Assembly: GCA_023091665.1 (NCBI GenBank)
Contig: JALJCQ010000030.1
Location: forward strand, 312,501-376,500
DNA from: Pythium myriotylum
Taxonomy: Eukaryota; Oomycota; Peronosporomycetes; Pythiales; Pythiaceae
DNA length: 64,000 nt
Reading direction: 5' to 3'
Part shown: piece by piece, positions 8,944 to 18,843 of the stretch
How positions within the stretch are numbered: position 1 is the stretch's first letter
Layout of the letters: the number at the start of each line of letters is the position of its first letter
Notes under the pieces: generated by a model
What the model saw: the letters and a program-made list of their open reading frames with translations, nothing else
Database searches by the model: none
Told to the model about the DNA's origin: nothing
Position numbers and translations under genes: made by a program

Positions 8944-11871
8944 ATGGCGGACGAGTACTCGGACGAAGAATTCGCGGCGGATGACGCCGAGCAGACGTAC
9001 GACGCCGAGTTCGACGACGAGGACGCCGACGAGGATCCACACGCGGCTGCTGGCAAAGATGAGGGCTCGGTAGACCCTCAGAATGACACTGGAGGGCTCG
9101 AAGAGGACGAGAATGGAGCTGGTGCGGTGGTGACAGAATCAGAGCAGCCGCTGGAGGACGACCATTATGACGCCGAGTTTGAAGACCATGAAGGCGAGTC
9201 AGCCGCTGTGGAGCACAACGAGATAGCTCTACCAGCCAATCCAGAGAGGAGGGAATTATTGAACGAATTCGGATCGCTAGATATAGAGACGGCAGGCACA
9301 GTGGTGGACCCGGTACCTGCAGTTGGGAGCTCCCCGCTTGCCGAAAAGGAGGCCAAGCTGCTGCTGATTGCGCAGCCATCTCACTCCGTTGGTCGACGCT
9401 CCAGCGACTCTCGACTCTTCGCGTCGTCTGTGCAGCAATTCGATCGGCTAGCCGACCCAGAACTTGATGAGCACAGGCTTATGCGTCGGCGCAGCTCGCC
9501 GCGCGTCCGCCCAGTGCCGATCGCACGTCTTGCGAGTCTCGGAGAGCTAGCGGCGGCAGCGCCAGATGATCTCGAGATCCCGACGAATGAGATTACCGCA
9601 GAGGCCGCAGCGCTCGTCAGTGGGGTAGTCACACCAGACTCAAGCTCAGTAGGACTCGTGAAGCGAACTAGTTCGTCCACTTTTGTGCCTCGTCTACCCA
9701 GTTTGCACGAAATCAGTCTAGACTTGCCTGGAGTATCGGACGGTGGCCCCCACTCGGTCGCATCCAGTGAGCCTGATGCTGAGAAGCAGCTCGGTGATGT
9801 GAGCGATAACGATGAAGGCAAAATGAACCTGGATGATGAAGCGAGTGCGGTGGAAGGAGACGAATATAGTGACGATGAACTCTATGTTGACGGGTTGAAG
9901 GACCGCCAGTTTTCGACCCTAGCGGTCCGGGGAGAGGAATTAGCCCTTGTTGTTGACAATATCGATACGGATGCCAAACTGATATCGGGGGTACACCAGA
10001 ACAACATGCTTAACTGGGTAGAAGTCGTTGTTGGCGAAGGAAGCAATCAAAGTGGTGTGGTCGACTCTGCTGGCGAGATAGAGATTGAGGGAACGGGCGC
10101 TGCAATTCCACATGGAGGGAAGGAAATTGTCCATAGTGCTATCGACATGCTGCAGGAAGTCGCTGATACGACCGCAGATCGAGTCATTGACATGAATAGT
10201 GAAGACAAGAGCTTCAAGATCATCGAAGATGACCACGAACCCAACCAAAGCGATCACGACGAAGTAGACTACTTTGTAGACATCGATGAGCGAAGAGAAA
10301 CAAATGCGTTGCTTGAAGAAGCGCAGGCTGTGATCAGTCAGCAAATCATCGTTGCGGCACCAATGTTGGAAGCTCAAGATGGTTTTGCAGTCTACAACCA
10401 CCACTTCGGTGATATGTATCAGGATGACGAGTCTTTCTCAGACGAGTACGACGAAGAAGATCCCACTCAGGAGCTGACCGAAGTGCCAAACTACGTCGTT
10501 GAATTTGAGGATGGAGAGGACAGTTCAAAACTCCCAGGAGCCATTGCGGAGATAATTCACGCTGCACCAGCTCAATCAATTATTATCTCAGAGAAAGACG
10601 CCGTTCACGTCCGAGAGTCTTCAGATGAAGTTCGCAACCGTCAAGATGAAGTCAATCCAAGCACAGTACACGCTGTCCAAGCTGTAAGAATAAGCCCTCA
10701 TTCAAACCCGTCAATTCATCCGTCACCAGAGAACCGAACCGAACAGAAGCAAAAATCCCCGTCACAGAGAATTTTTCAAGTTGCTCACCGCAATCCATCA
10801 AAATCAAGCGATGCAACGACAAAGCGACGACCCTTGTGTCAAGAGCCAGCAAAAACAATATCTAGACCGCATTCCAATCCTGCTGCTCCAGCTCGAAAGC
10901 CTGCAGTCCCTAGATTTCAGCGAAAAGCACCAGTCCCAATACAGCAGCCACTTCTCATCCTATCTCCAAACGATTTGTCATCTCCGATCCGGACAGTAGA
11001 AAGTCCAAAGACCGATCGAGCCACACAGACCCCGCGCCTAAAGACACCCGTTAATGAGTCTGGATCAACTAAATCAAGGTCCTCAGGTCAGAAAGAAGTC
11101 GAGCAACGATCACCGTCTCCTCCAGCGAGATCTCCTCGGAAGCCTTCCGTATTTAAGCAGAAAAAGCCAGTAAAAACGTTAGATGCAGATGTGAAGAGCA
11201 AGAAACTGAAGCCAGTGAAGTGCCCTCCCAACCTCCGCATCGATCTACCTCATGCGGACAAAGAAAAGCGAGAGTGGTTGCTTCTGAACATGTTTCGACA
11301 CGGCGACGATACTTCCCAGTATGATCCCTTTATTCCAACGATTACTCCAGAGCTTACCACCGAATTGCACGTACCCGGTAGTGGGTTCATGAGGCCAATA
11401 TCTGCTCGCCGAGTGTATGGTGAGCTTGACCCACAGACTCGTCCTTCTGTATCTCGTGGCGTTTACGGACGCCACGAAGGTCGCAGAATAGTTGATAGAC
11501 CTGTGGATCCGAGACTTCGTGAACGAGAAAGAAATTGGGTATCAACAAACCCCTCAGTTACGAGTATTCCAGTGTACGATTCGATTTTGGACAAGTTCTG
11601 CAAAACTGTGACTAGCCCTGTCGTACAGAGGCGCATTTACGAAACACGCATGGACGACTTGTCGCCTCAGCTTGCTATGGTGTTGGAGAAACGTGCGTTC
11701 AAGGAATGGAAATATAGCGAGTCGGAGGGTTTTGGTGCTGTCAGCAATTCTTATAAAACGGCGATCGTAGCAGCAAATCCGGCAACCTCTTCAAACAAAA
11801 TGCTTTACACGCCACGCCCCCCTGCTTCTTCACACACGACTTCGACAGGCTCAATACAACCTGGATCGTGA
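8944..11871 (+). CDS. Large acidic low-complexity protein, function unknown
   Basis: I do not recognise it. It encodes 975 residues from the ATG at 8944. The frame is open further upstream with an ATG at 8830, but that segment overlaps a TATA-like site and lacks the acidic composition, so 8944 is preferred. The N-terminal two thirds is rich in Asp, Glu and Ser with a recurring short acidic motif (YDAEFDDE, YDAEFEDHE, YVVEFEDGE, EYSDDELY, EYDEED). The middle (~residues 580-760) is basic and Pro/Ser-rich with many SP and TP sites. The C-terminal ~200 residues are more ordered, with Tyr and Arg. No signal peptide or membrane segment is seen. It is probably a mostly disordered intracellular protein. 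It ends 8 bp from the stop of the convergent gene. Confidence 0.75.
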   Translation: MADEYSDEEFAADDAEQTYDAEFDDEDADEDPHAAAGKDEGSVDPQNDTGGLEEDENGAGAVVTESEQPLEDDHYDAEFEDHEGESAAVEHNEIALPANPERRELLNEFGSLDIETAGTVVDPVPAVGSSPLAEKEAKLLLIAQPSHSVGRRSSDSRLFASSVQQFDRLADPELDEHRLMRRRSSPRVRPVPIARLASLGELAAAAPDDLEIPTNEITAEAAALVSGVVTPDSSSVGLVKRTSSSTFVPRLPSLHEISLDLPGVSDGGPHSVASSEPDAEKQLGDVSDNDEGKMNLDDEASAVEGDEYSDDELYVDGLKDRQFSTLAVRGEELALVVDNIDTDAKLISGVHQNNMLNWVEVVVGEGSNQSGVVDSAGEIEIEGTGAAIPHGGKEIVHSAIDMLQEVADTTADRVIDMNSEDKSFKIIEDDHEPNQSDHDEVDYFVDIDERRETNALLEEAQAVISQQIIVAAPMLEAQDGFAVYNHHFGDMYQDDESFSDEYDEEDPTQELTEVPNYVVEFEDGEDSSKLPGAIAEIIHAAPAQSIIISEKDAVHVRESSDEVRNRQDEVNPSTVHAVQAVRISPHSNPSIHPSPENRTEQKQKSPSQRIFQVAHRNPSKSSDATTKRRPLCQEPAKTISRPHSNPAAPARKPAVPRFQRKAPVPIQQPLLILSPNDLSSPIRTVESPKTDRATQTPRLKTPVNESGSTKSRSSGQKEVEQRSPSPPARSPRKPSVFKQKKPVKTLDADVKSKKLKPVKCPPNLRIDLPHADKEKREWLLLNMFRHGDDTSQYDPFIPTITPELTTELHVPGSGFMRPISARRVYGELDPQTRPSVSRGVYGRHEGRRIVDRPVDPRLRERERNWVSTNPSVTSIPVYDSILDKFCKTVTSPVVQRRIYETRMDDLSPQLAMVLEKRAFKEWKYSESEGFGAVSNSYKTAIVAANPATSSNKMLYTPRPPASSHTTSTGSIQPGS

Positions 11872-11879
11872 TAAAGCAA

Positions 11880-14800
11880 CTATCTTTCTCGCGTCCTTAA
11901 AGCGGATGCACCAGTGTATGCTATTTGAATTAGCTGGTGAAAGTTTCGCCATGCCATGTTAGTGTCACGCTGCTGCGACTGCAGCTGTTGCTGCTTCGCA
12001 ATTGACGCATCCATTTGTTGCACTAACCGCACCTGCAGACCGAGATCGTTGAACTTGGCGTCCAACCGTCGGATAACGTCTGGCTTCATTTGCCCCCAAC
12101 TCGTTACCAGAAACTTAAATGATAGATTCTGGTTCGCGGCTGCCATCGCGTCCGAGATCGCACCGAGTTGCACACCAGGGCCGATCGCTCCATTTGAAGG
12201 GGCCAAGATACCTGAACTTGCACCCATGGTATTCGCTGAATGTGATCTCAGCATTTGATGGTGCGACACGTTCACAGCATGGAGGATCATGTTCATCCAG
12301 TTTACGTAGAAGCGATGTCGGTCGATTCGTTTGGATGGTGGCGCGGCTGAGTTATCTGGAGTCACAGACGAGGCTGCTATTGAAGAGTCAAGTAAAAGCT
12401 GGCGATATGCCTGGATCGCCTCAGAGTGATTGACATGGAGCTGCAAAATTCCAAATCCTTGTACGAACTCGCCATATGAGACAATACTGTGCTCATTACA
12501 GAAGACGCGTTTTCCTGTCAATGGGTCTAGTTCCGAGGCATGCTCTAAAAATAGTTTTTCTTCGATGAAGAGTTGAAGTGCTTCTTGCCCGGTCTTCCAT
12601 TCGTCCAGGATGAAAACAAGCACGTTGTACACTGGGATCCAAACTGCACCGTACACGCTCGCAAGTCCTGATAGTTTGAGTCGCAGCCGCTTCAGCACTT
12701 CGTTCGAAGAACCGGAGAATAGTTGACCCAACGCCTCCATCGCGCTAGCTTGTGGGATGAACTCATTATCCCCTTCTCCATCGAGAAGAAAGTAACCCCC
12801 CGAACTTGCACAGCAACGCTGAAGCACGTGTAGTGACTTCAAAACAAACCAGAAACTGTCGGGTGGTATTGTGGCGACTCCAGAGATGCCGATCAACTGA
12901 GAAAACAGCTGGACTTTACAACTCTGTGTATCGAGGCGGCGTGCACTGACGAGAAGATCGAGGATTCTACTGGTGGCAACACTTTCTGCGTGGTAATGTT
13001 GTAGGAATATTCGATAAACATACTCATGGAATGTCGTGAGCGGTATCAGTCGAGCATCACTGCTTGATGAGGCCGAGAGAGACGTTGTGAAGCGAGGAGG
13101 TCGGTGGAAGTCTTCCTGTACCAGCATCCAAACGCCGTTTAGAACATAAGAAATGACGTTATGGACCTGATGAAGATCGAGCTGTCGAGGGGAATAATCA
13201 TGCGGTATCGTCCGGATGAAAGGACGAAAACCATCAGGAACAATAGTGTTGAGCAGCTCACGCTGGTCCTCCTCTCGCACCGAAGTACTTGAAGCTGTCG
13301 AGTCTTGCACTTCCAGCATCAAGTTGAGTCCGAGTTGGTCGTCTCGGGCCTTCTCACTCGTGTGCTTTTTGAGGCGGTTCCGCCTCCAATTCCACTTGGA
13401 TACGTGAACAATATCATCCTTTGGAGGTGCTTCGCGCGGAGTGAAGTGCAAAGGACGCCATCGTTGACCACCTGTATTTGGCATGCAAGAGCTGATGTCG
13501 GTTTGTACCGCTGTCGTGCACAATTTACTCAGCGAGAATTGATGCTGCCGTTTGGCTGCGATGCGCTCCTCGACGTAGCGACATAATCTCTGAACATCTC
13601 TCTCCAGGTCTTGTACTTCTTCGTGGGGAGGGATGAACAGAGCTTGGTCCCACAATTCCAGGCCGTCCCAGCCCAGGGAGCTGTCGGGGCTCTTTGCTGA
13701 GACCATCCGAGTGAGCCTTAGCAACGTGAACTTGTACTCTTCCATCGCCGTTTGAATGTCTACCGTGTCTAACACAATCAAATCGGCACAAGAACTCGAG
13801 TCATTATCTGAAGTCGCTGAAAGATCATCCCTATCACAGGCTCGTCTTCGTGCCTCCGCAAAGTGGGGAAGATTGCTAAACTTATCGATAACCACGTCCA
13901 CGATATCGTCCAGAATTGTACGGCTTCCGTCCGGGTCACTCCCTTGTGTCGTGTTCGTGTCGAGCGAAGACTCGGAGATCGGAATCGCTGACCTCTGAAC
14001 TATATCGTCGCCTAGTTCTTGGGCGTGGTGGATCAATCCCATCAAACGTCTTATCAAGATTTGGTCAGCTCCGAGAAGAAGGTTAAGTTTTTTCCTTTTG
14101 CGGATGATCAGCTCTCGCTCCCGCAACAGCGTTTTCTGGCGCTTTACTAGAGTGCCTTCGAGGGACGCTAACGAACTTTTCACTTTCGTCAGCTTCACAT
14201 GTAGCCTCAAGAGTTCCAGCTGGACGTTCTTGTGTCGCTGAACCATGATGTCTTGTTCTCGATCTGCGTGCCCAATTGCAACGAGACCAATTTCGATGAG
14301 TTCAATGAACAGTCCATGCAGGAAACGTGCAGTGGTGGGAAACTTGTCAAACACGAAACGTGAGAGCTCGAAGCAAATATGTTCCTTGAGCGCCAGTACT
14401 GCTTTGAAGTGCATCTGTGCCGAGTCAAATATTTCCTCTGTTGTCAACCGAGTCTTTTTCTGTTTGGAAAAAGCTTCGTCAAGGCGGATTTGCCTCGAAT
14501 GAGCCCACTGCATAAAGGCGTCGACTTCCTCGTGATTCGTCAAGCTCGGCCGATGTTTTGGGAAGACCACAACACTCCATTGGGCTGACCCGTACTCGTC
14601 GTGGCCTCGGAGTTGGAGAGAAGCAAGATCCGGCGGTCGCTTTAAGGAGTCGAACGGCATGTGTGCCGAGATTTTCTGCACGAACTCAGCTGACGTGACA
14701 CGCGACGCAGGGAAACTACGGCTACGCAGAGTTGTTCGGAACTTGGCTTGGGTTGGAACGTGTCGAAGATCCTGCGCGGTTTCGGGTGCTTGGATTCGAT

Positions 14801-15404
14801 CACATTCGTTATTAAGATCTTCATCACCATTGCTATCGAGGCCACTACTGTGACTACTGTCGTTGCTCTCCGAGTCGCTTGCCTCTTCCTCTTCATCTCC
14901 CTTGTCAGTGCTGCTAGGTCCTCCTTCAGACCCACACGCGTTCATCTTCAGTGCGGCGTGAGCTTCGCGCTGTCGCTTAGCGCGCGCGAGATTTTCGATG
15001 TTGCTGAGTATCTCGAGCACAAACTGGCTAAAATACTGGGCAGACGGCGCACCGCCAAGTCGAGCCAGAGTGCGCTTCGCGTCCGAGAAGCAGTCTCCGT
15101 CGTCCTCACCGCTCTCGTGACGACCAATTTCCTGAAGGCTGTGGTTGAGTGCATCCAATAATGGGTCGAGATCTATCGAAGCCTTTGAACTATCCAGGCG
15201 CTGCTGTAACGCAAGTCTTAGACTCGTATGCTCGTCGCCTTGCTGTTGTGCGAGGCTTGTGTGCCGAGTTGGGAGTCGCGGCGATGGCAGCTGCGATTGG
15301 ATCGGAGGGAGTTGGACACCGCTCGGCGACTGCAGCGAGATATCAATTCCCAGACGACCTCGGTGGCGCTTTTGCCGTTGTTTGCTCGGCGTTCCAGAGC
15401 TCAT
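11880..15404 (-). CDS. Large coiled-coil protein of unknown function
   Basis: A single exon of 1174 residues with a clear ATG. The N-terminus is basic and Ser/Gln-rich, followed by an acidic Ser/Asp tract (~170-210). A Lys/Arg/Leu-rich coiled coil lies at about residues 390-450, and a helical C-terminal half contains FHEYVYRIFLQHY and RLDTQSCKVQLFSQL. It ends with a Gln-rich helix. There is no signal peptide, membrane segment or catalytic motif. The helical pattern of the C-terminal half recalls some axonemal or cytoskeletal proteins, but this is an impression and not an assignment. It converges on the acidic gene with only 8 bp between stops. Confidence 0.75.
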   Translation of the reverse strand: MSSGTPSKQRQKRHRGRLGIDISLQSPSGVQLPPIQSQLPSPRLPTRHTSLAQQQGDEHTSLRLALQQRLDSSKASIDLDPLLDALNHSLQEIGRHESGEDDGDCFSDAKRTLARLGGAPSAQYFSQFVLEILSNIENLARAKRQREAHAALKMNACGSEGGPSSTDKGDEEEEASDSESNDSSHSSGLDSNGDEDLNNECDRIQAPETAQDLRHVPTQAKFRTTLRSRSFPASRVTSAEFVQKISAHMPFDSLKRPPDLASLQLRGHDEYGSAQWSVVVFPKHRPSLTNHEEVDAFMQWAHSRQIRLDEAFSKQKKTRLTTEEIFDSAQMHFKAVLALKEHICFELSRFVFDKFPTTARFLHGLFIELIEIGLVAIGHADREQDIMVQRHKNVQLELLRLHVKLTKVKSSLASLEGTLVKRQKTLLRERELIIRKRKKLNLLLGADQILIRRLMGLIHHAQELGDDIVQRSAIPISESSLDTNTTQGSDPDGSRTILDDIVDVVIDKFSNLPHFAEARRRACDRDDLSATSDNDSSSCADLIVLDTVDIQTAMEEYKFTLLRLTRMVSAKSPDSSLGWDGLELWDQALFIPPHEEVQDLERDVQRLCRYVEERIAAKRQHQFSLSKLCTTAVQTDISSCMPNTGGQRWRPLHFTPREAPPKDDIVHVSKWNWRRNRLKKHTSEKARDDQLGLNLMLEVQDSTASSTSVREEDQRELLNTIVPDGFRPFIRTIPHDYSPRQLDLHQVHNVISYVLNGVWMLVQEDFHRPPRFTTSLSASSSSDARLIPLTTFHEYVYRIFLQHYHAESVATSRILDLLVSARRLDTQSCKVQLFSQLIGISGVATIPPDSFWFVLKSLHVLQRCCASSGGYFLLDGEGDNEFIPQASAMEALGQLFSGSSNEVLKRLRLKLSGLASVYGAVWIPVYNVLVFILDEWKTGQEALQLFIEEKLFLEHASELDPLTGKRVFCNEHSIVSYGEFVQGFGILQLHVNHSEAIQAYRQLLLDSSIAASSVTPDNSAAPPSKRIDRHRFYVNWMNMILHAVNVSHHQMLRSHSANTMGASSGILAPSNGAIGPGVQLGAISDAMAAANQNLSFKFLVTSWGQMKPDVIRRLDAKFNDLGLQVRLVQQMDASIAKQQQLQSQQRDTNMAWRNFHQLIQIAYTGASALRTRER

Positions 15405-15610
15405 CCTGCGCAGGAAAGAGAAGTGCGTCCGAAAGGTCGCACCAAATGTGATGTTGATGGGTTAGATCATGCTTCATCTATCCAAGACTTGGTCGTGCCA
15501 AGTGTGTGATTTCACGTAAGAGTTCGATGGAAGTCGGTGAATCATGTACTCTGTTGTTGCATACTACTTCCACGGTCAACATCCCGAGTACAAGACCCTT
15601 CGTTCACCAA

Positions 15611-15653
15611 CAGGATCGAGTACAACCAATATCATCGGTTGTACTGGATCCTG
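15611..15653. repeat. Inverted repeat, 17-bp arms
   Basis: The arms CAGGATCGAGTACAACC and GGTTGTACTGGATCCTG pair with one mismatch around a 9-nt loop. Confidence 0.7.
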
Positions 15654-16442
15654 TCGATGCCATAACTTGGCTAGTATCAACTACTCGAGCTACAGTATGT
15701 GAACATGACTGCCGCGTTGTGTCGTTGAGTGGGTGATCGTTTGGAGCTACACTCGCGAGCCACGAGAAAAACAGCAGTAATGGGGCACAGAGTTTGCAAC
15801 GCTGCACAACGATCGAGGTCGATCCTGCATGGTATACATTCTTTGCTATGTCCCATAGATGTGTCGCGGTTGTGGTACAACAAGTCGTCGTCTTTTCAAT
15901 GCAGATTGTGATGGTAGCTGTACCTGGATATCCGCGATGTGAAGTGACCACACTTCACCGTGGCCTTCTGTGATATGTTACGTTGGCCAGCTCACCTTCA
16001 TTCGAACGTGTGTTTTGCATCATCGCCCGGGTTTCAAGTGAAGAGCTCGTCCTAGCAGCACCCCACACTCCCCATCGAAAACGGCAACTCGTGCCGATGC
16101 CCACAGTACTCGAAAGCAACCACAACCGAGAAGAGTGTCCAATTTTGGCAACGTCCCAACTTGAATTTATTGGTTAGCTTCTAACGTCTCGTTGGCGGGT
16201 CACTTCACATCCCACGACGCTTCACGTCCCAAGTGTAGGCTTCCAACACGCCGTCTCATTCACTGTACTTCAACTCGATCCCACACAATCCTCATGGGAC
16301 GAATCATCGCATAAGGACTGTTCATGCGAGCGGTGATGAATGGAGTTGTTTTGTCGAACATAACGGACGCTAGTATTTATACCTCTTTCTGGCGCCAATA
16401 GGCCGGACAGTGCGATATTCGGTGGAGCCACTGCCCACCATT

Positions 16443-16458
16443 GTTCATTTCGTCACGT
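16443..16458 (+). promoter_or_regulatory. Possible oomycete initiator
   Basis: GTTCATTTCGTCAC resembles the TCATTYYNCAWTTT initiator, imperfectly, about 100 bp before the ATG at 16554. Confidence 0.25.
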
Positions 16459-16553
16459 TCACCACAACTGGGGTGAAGCACGAACAGACAAGCCCGTGGC
16501 GGAGGGAAGCTCGGAAGCCACACATCCACACTCAAGCCAGCGCATTAAGCACG

Positions 16554-18491
16554 ATGGGCGACATTGTCGCTCCGTTTGCTGAGGAATTGCCGCCAACGCG
16601 CGTGGTTGAAGAGCCCAAGATTGTAGAACCCAAGACTGCAAAGGATGACCCACCACCAACGCAAACTGCATTCTCACGTTATGGGCAACTTGTAATCCGG
16701 GGTTTAGATATCCTTGTCAGCCTCTACACCTTCTACGCGTTCATTACGACATCATCGCTGGTAGACGTGGCATTGATGCGTCAGTCAGTGTTCCTTGACG
16801 ACCTTGCAAACGGACTTTACGACTTCAAGGTGCGAGATAACATTGATAATGTGATTCTTGAGCATCTCCACTCATCGACAGCAGCCACAAGCAAGTACCT
16901 GGGCTACCAGGACCACCGCCACACGTATCCCACCGCGTCTTGGTGCCATCGAATCGGTATTGATCTCGGCTGCTCGGTGCACATCACCTACTATGGTGAC
17001 CACATCTCCCGACGCTTTATGCGCAAGGCGTACGGCACGTTGCCAGGCAACTGCACCGGTTTCACTGTTGCTGACGGCGCTGACTACGACGCACCGCGAA
17101 TGATCATGCTCAATGACGCCCGCAAGCTCCACGGCACGTCTTACTTGCACTGCACGGATCCACGGCTCTGGGCAACACAAGACCCCAAGGCACTCGACAC
17201 AAACACAACCGAGTTCCGTTTCCGTGCGACGTACCTTATTGCCCAACAGCATCATGCGTCGGCTCTGTTTGGGATTGAGACGCAGACATCGTTTTGTAAG
17301 GCCGTTAAGATCGGTGACACAGAGCACTGGCGAGTATATCCAGCTACGCCGGACGACACTCGTGCCTACTTGACGGTGATCTTCACCGGCAAGAACTGGT
17401 TGCTACAGGTACTCGACTTTGGCGGCCAGATTGCGATTTCAATCGTGTTGATCAAAGAAGTCATCCGTGCGATGACTCACGTTGCGATCATGATTCCTAG
17501 ATCCTCACGCACGCTTTACCGGATTGTGGTCGATCGCTTTACTGGAAGCGCGCCGCAGGGTAAGCTCGCCCCTATCGATGCCGGCGTCTCACGTTTCAAG
17601 CTGAGCAACGTTTGGCTTGCAAGTCCGTGGTACATCATCGGCAGTGCGGCCTACGCGATTGGTTCGTCCATCGAATCACAAATGATCGTAGAAGTGCTGT
17701 ATTGGCAATATGGAAAGTCGAAAGATATCCACGAGTTGCTCTTTGCCGGTATGTACGCGATGGGCCATGCGTGGGTCAGTGTCGCGGTCTGGAGCGTCGC
17801 CCGTGTGCTTGTGCTCGTTCCGACTTTCCCAGTGATTCCGCAACGTGTCCGCGACCACATCCGCACGATTGAGACGTACTGCGCTAGTCGACTGCTGGTG
17901 CTCTCCTTCATCGCGTCTTCAATGCTTGCGACTTTCACGCGCGGCAAGATGTACCTGATCAATAGCACTGACCTTATGGACCCCGTCGGTGGCATTCAGA
18001 AGTCCACGTTCTGGAAGTCGGAGGTCTTCCAGAGTCTAATGGTTAACCACTTGTTTGGTTTGCTGTTTGCGTACGTTCTGGCAACGCTCAACCGCTTCTA
18101 CTGCCAGTTCATGTGGCCTCGTCATCGCACCAACAGCTTTTTCCGCGCCGTCGATCGCCACCGCATCTTCTCAGGGTTCGATACCATGGAGTTCTTGAGC
18201 AAGTGTCGCTACCACCCGATGGCCAAGGAACCGCCCGTGCTTGTCTTGCGGCTCAGTGAGTTTTACCAGGTCTATGCGAGCATTAAGATGTTCACCAAGG
18301 CGTGCGTTTCGCTCGAACTTGACCTCAAGACACTCGAACCGGGCATGATCCTAACGCTCACGACCAGCGAAGACGGCACGAAGCTCGAACTCCGTCAGAC
18401 GGGAAAGAAACTGCAAGCTCCACGGCTTGTGGACGAGATCAGACGCTCGATTCTTCGCAACGAGGAAGTCGGACTCGTCGCCATTCAATAA
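16554..18491 (+). CDS. Multi-pass membrane protein, function unknown
   Basis: 645 residues from the ATG at 16554; the open frame extends upstream only from a non-ATG codon. After a ~45-residue Pro/Glu-rich cytosolic-looking N-terminus there is a hydrophobic segment (~52-77). A ~200-residue Cys-containing loop follows, probably outside the membrane. Five or so further hydrophobic segments come next (including QIAISIVLIKEVIRAM, AWVSVAVWSVARVLVLVP and LLVLSFIASSMLATF). The C-terminal ~150 residues are soluble. I recognise no catalytic or transport motif. The architecture suits an oomycete-specific plasma-membrane or endomembrane protein, which is inference from topology. Confidence 0.75.
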   Translation: MGDIVAPFAEELPPTRVVEEPKIVEPKTAKDDPPPTQTAFSRYGQLVIRGLDILVSLYTFYAFITTSSLVDVALMRQSVFLDDLANGLYDFKVRDNIDNVILEHLHSSTAATSKYLGYQDHRHTYPTASWCHRIGIDLGCSVHITYYGDHISRRFMRKAYGTLPGNCTGFTVADGADYDAPRMIMLNDARKLHGTSYLHCTDPRLWATQDPKALDTNTTEFRFRATYLIAQQHHASALFGIETQTSFCKAVKIGDTEHWRVYPATPDDTRAYLTVIFTGKNWLLQVLDFGGQIAISIVLIKEVIRAMTHVAIMIPRSSRTLYRIVVDRFTGSAPQGKLAPIDAGVSRFKLSNVWLASPWYIIGSAAYAIGSSIESQMIVEVLYWQYGKSKDIHELLFAGMYAMGHAWVSVAVWSVARVLVLVPTFPVIPQRVRDHIRTIETYCASRLLVLSFIASSMLATFTRGKMYLINSTDLMDPVGGIQKSTFWKSEVFQSLMVNHLFGLLFAYVLATLNRFYCQFMWPRHRTNSFFRAVDRHRIFSGFDTMEFLSKCRYHPMAKEPPVLVLRLSEFYQVYASIKMFTKACVSLELDLKTLEPGMILTLTTSEDGTKLELRQTGKKLQAPRLVDEIRRSILRNEEVGLVAIQ

Positions 18492-18843
18492 GACTGCGTG
18501 TGTTCCCAGCTCAGACTCAAGAAAGATCTTTCCGTTGGCGACTCAACGAAGGTGATGCATATTGGAAACATGAGAGAAATATAAACTAACACTGAAAGGC
18601 TTGTATGGTTCTTTCCCATCGCTGTGGCTAAACGGATCGTGTTTTGGAGCAAAGCCGACCAACTGTATCTTTGCAGAACACCAGTCACTCGCAACAGAAT
18701 CTCGTCGTCGTGAAAGAGCCACCAACTCTCACTGTGCAGATAATGAAAGCACTACATCTTAACGATATCGATACAATGCACACCGGTGGCAGATGTTGGG
18801 GCCTAAACCCACGACCATTCCTCTCCACCCCGACTTGCAATGA
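18492..18843. other. Convergent intergenic spacer
   Basis: 352 bp between the stops of the membrane-protein gene and the GH72 gene. Nothing beyond probable 3' UTRs was seen. Confidence 0.5.

Larger units (their letters stand above)
15405..16553. other. Intergenic region between divergent genes
   Basis: 1.15 kb separates the 5' ends of the coiled-coil gene and the membrane-protein gene. No convincing ORF is present. It contains a strong imperfect hairpin (15611-15653) and a possible initiator upstream of 16554. Confidence 0.5.
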
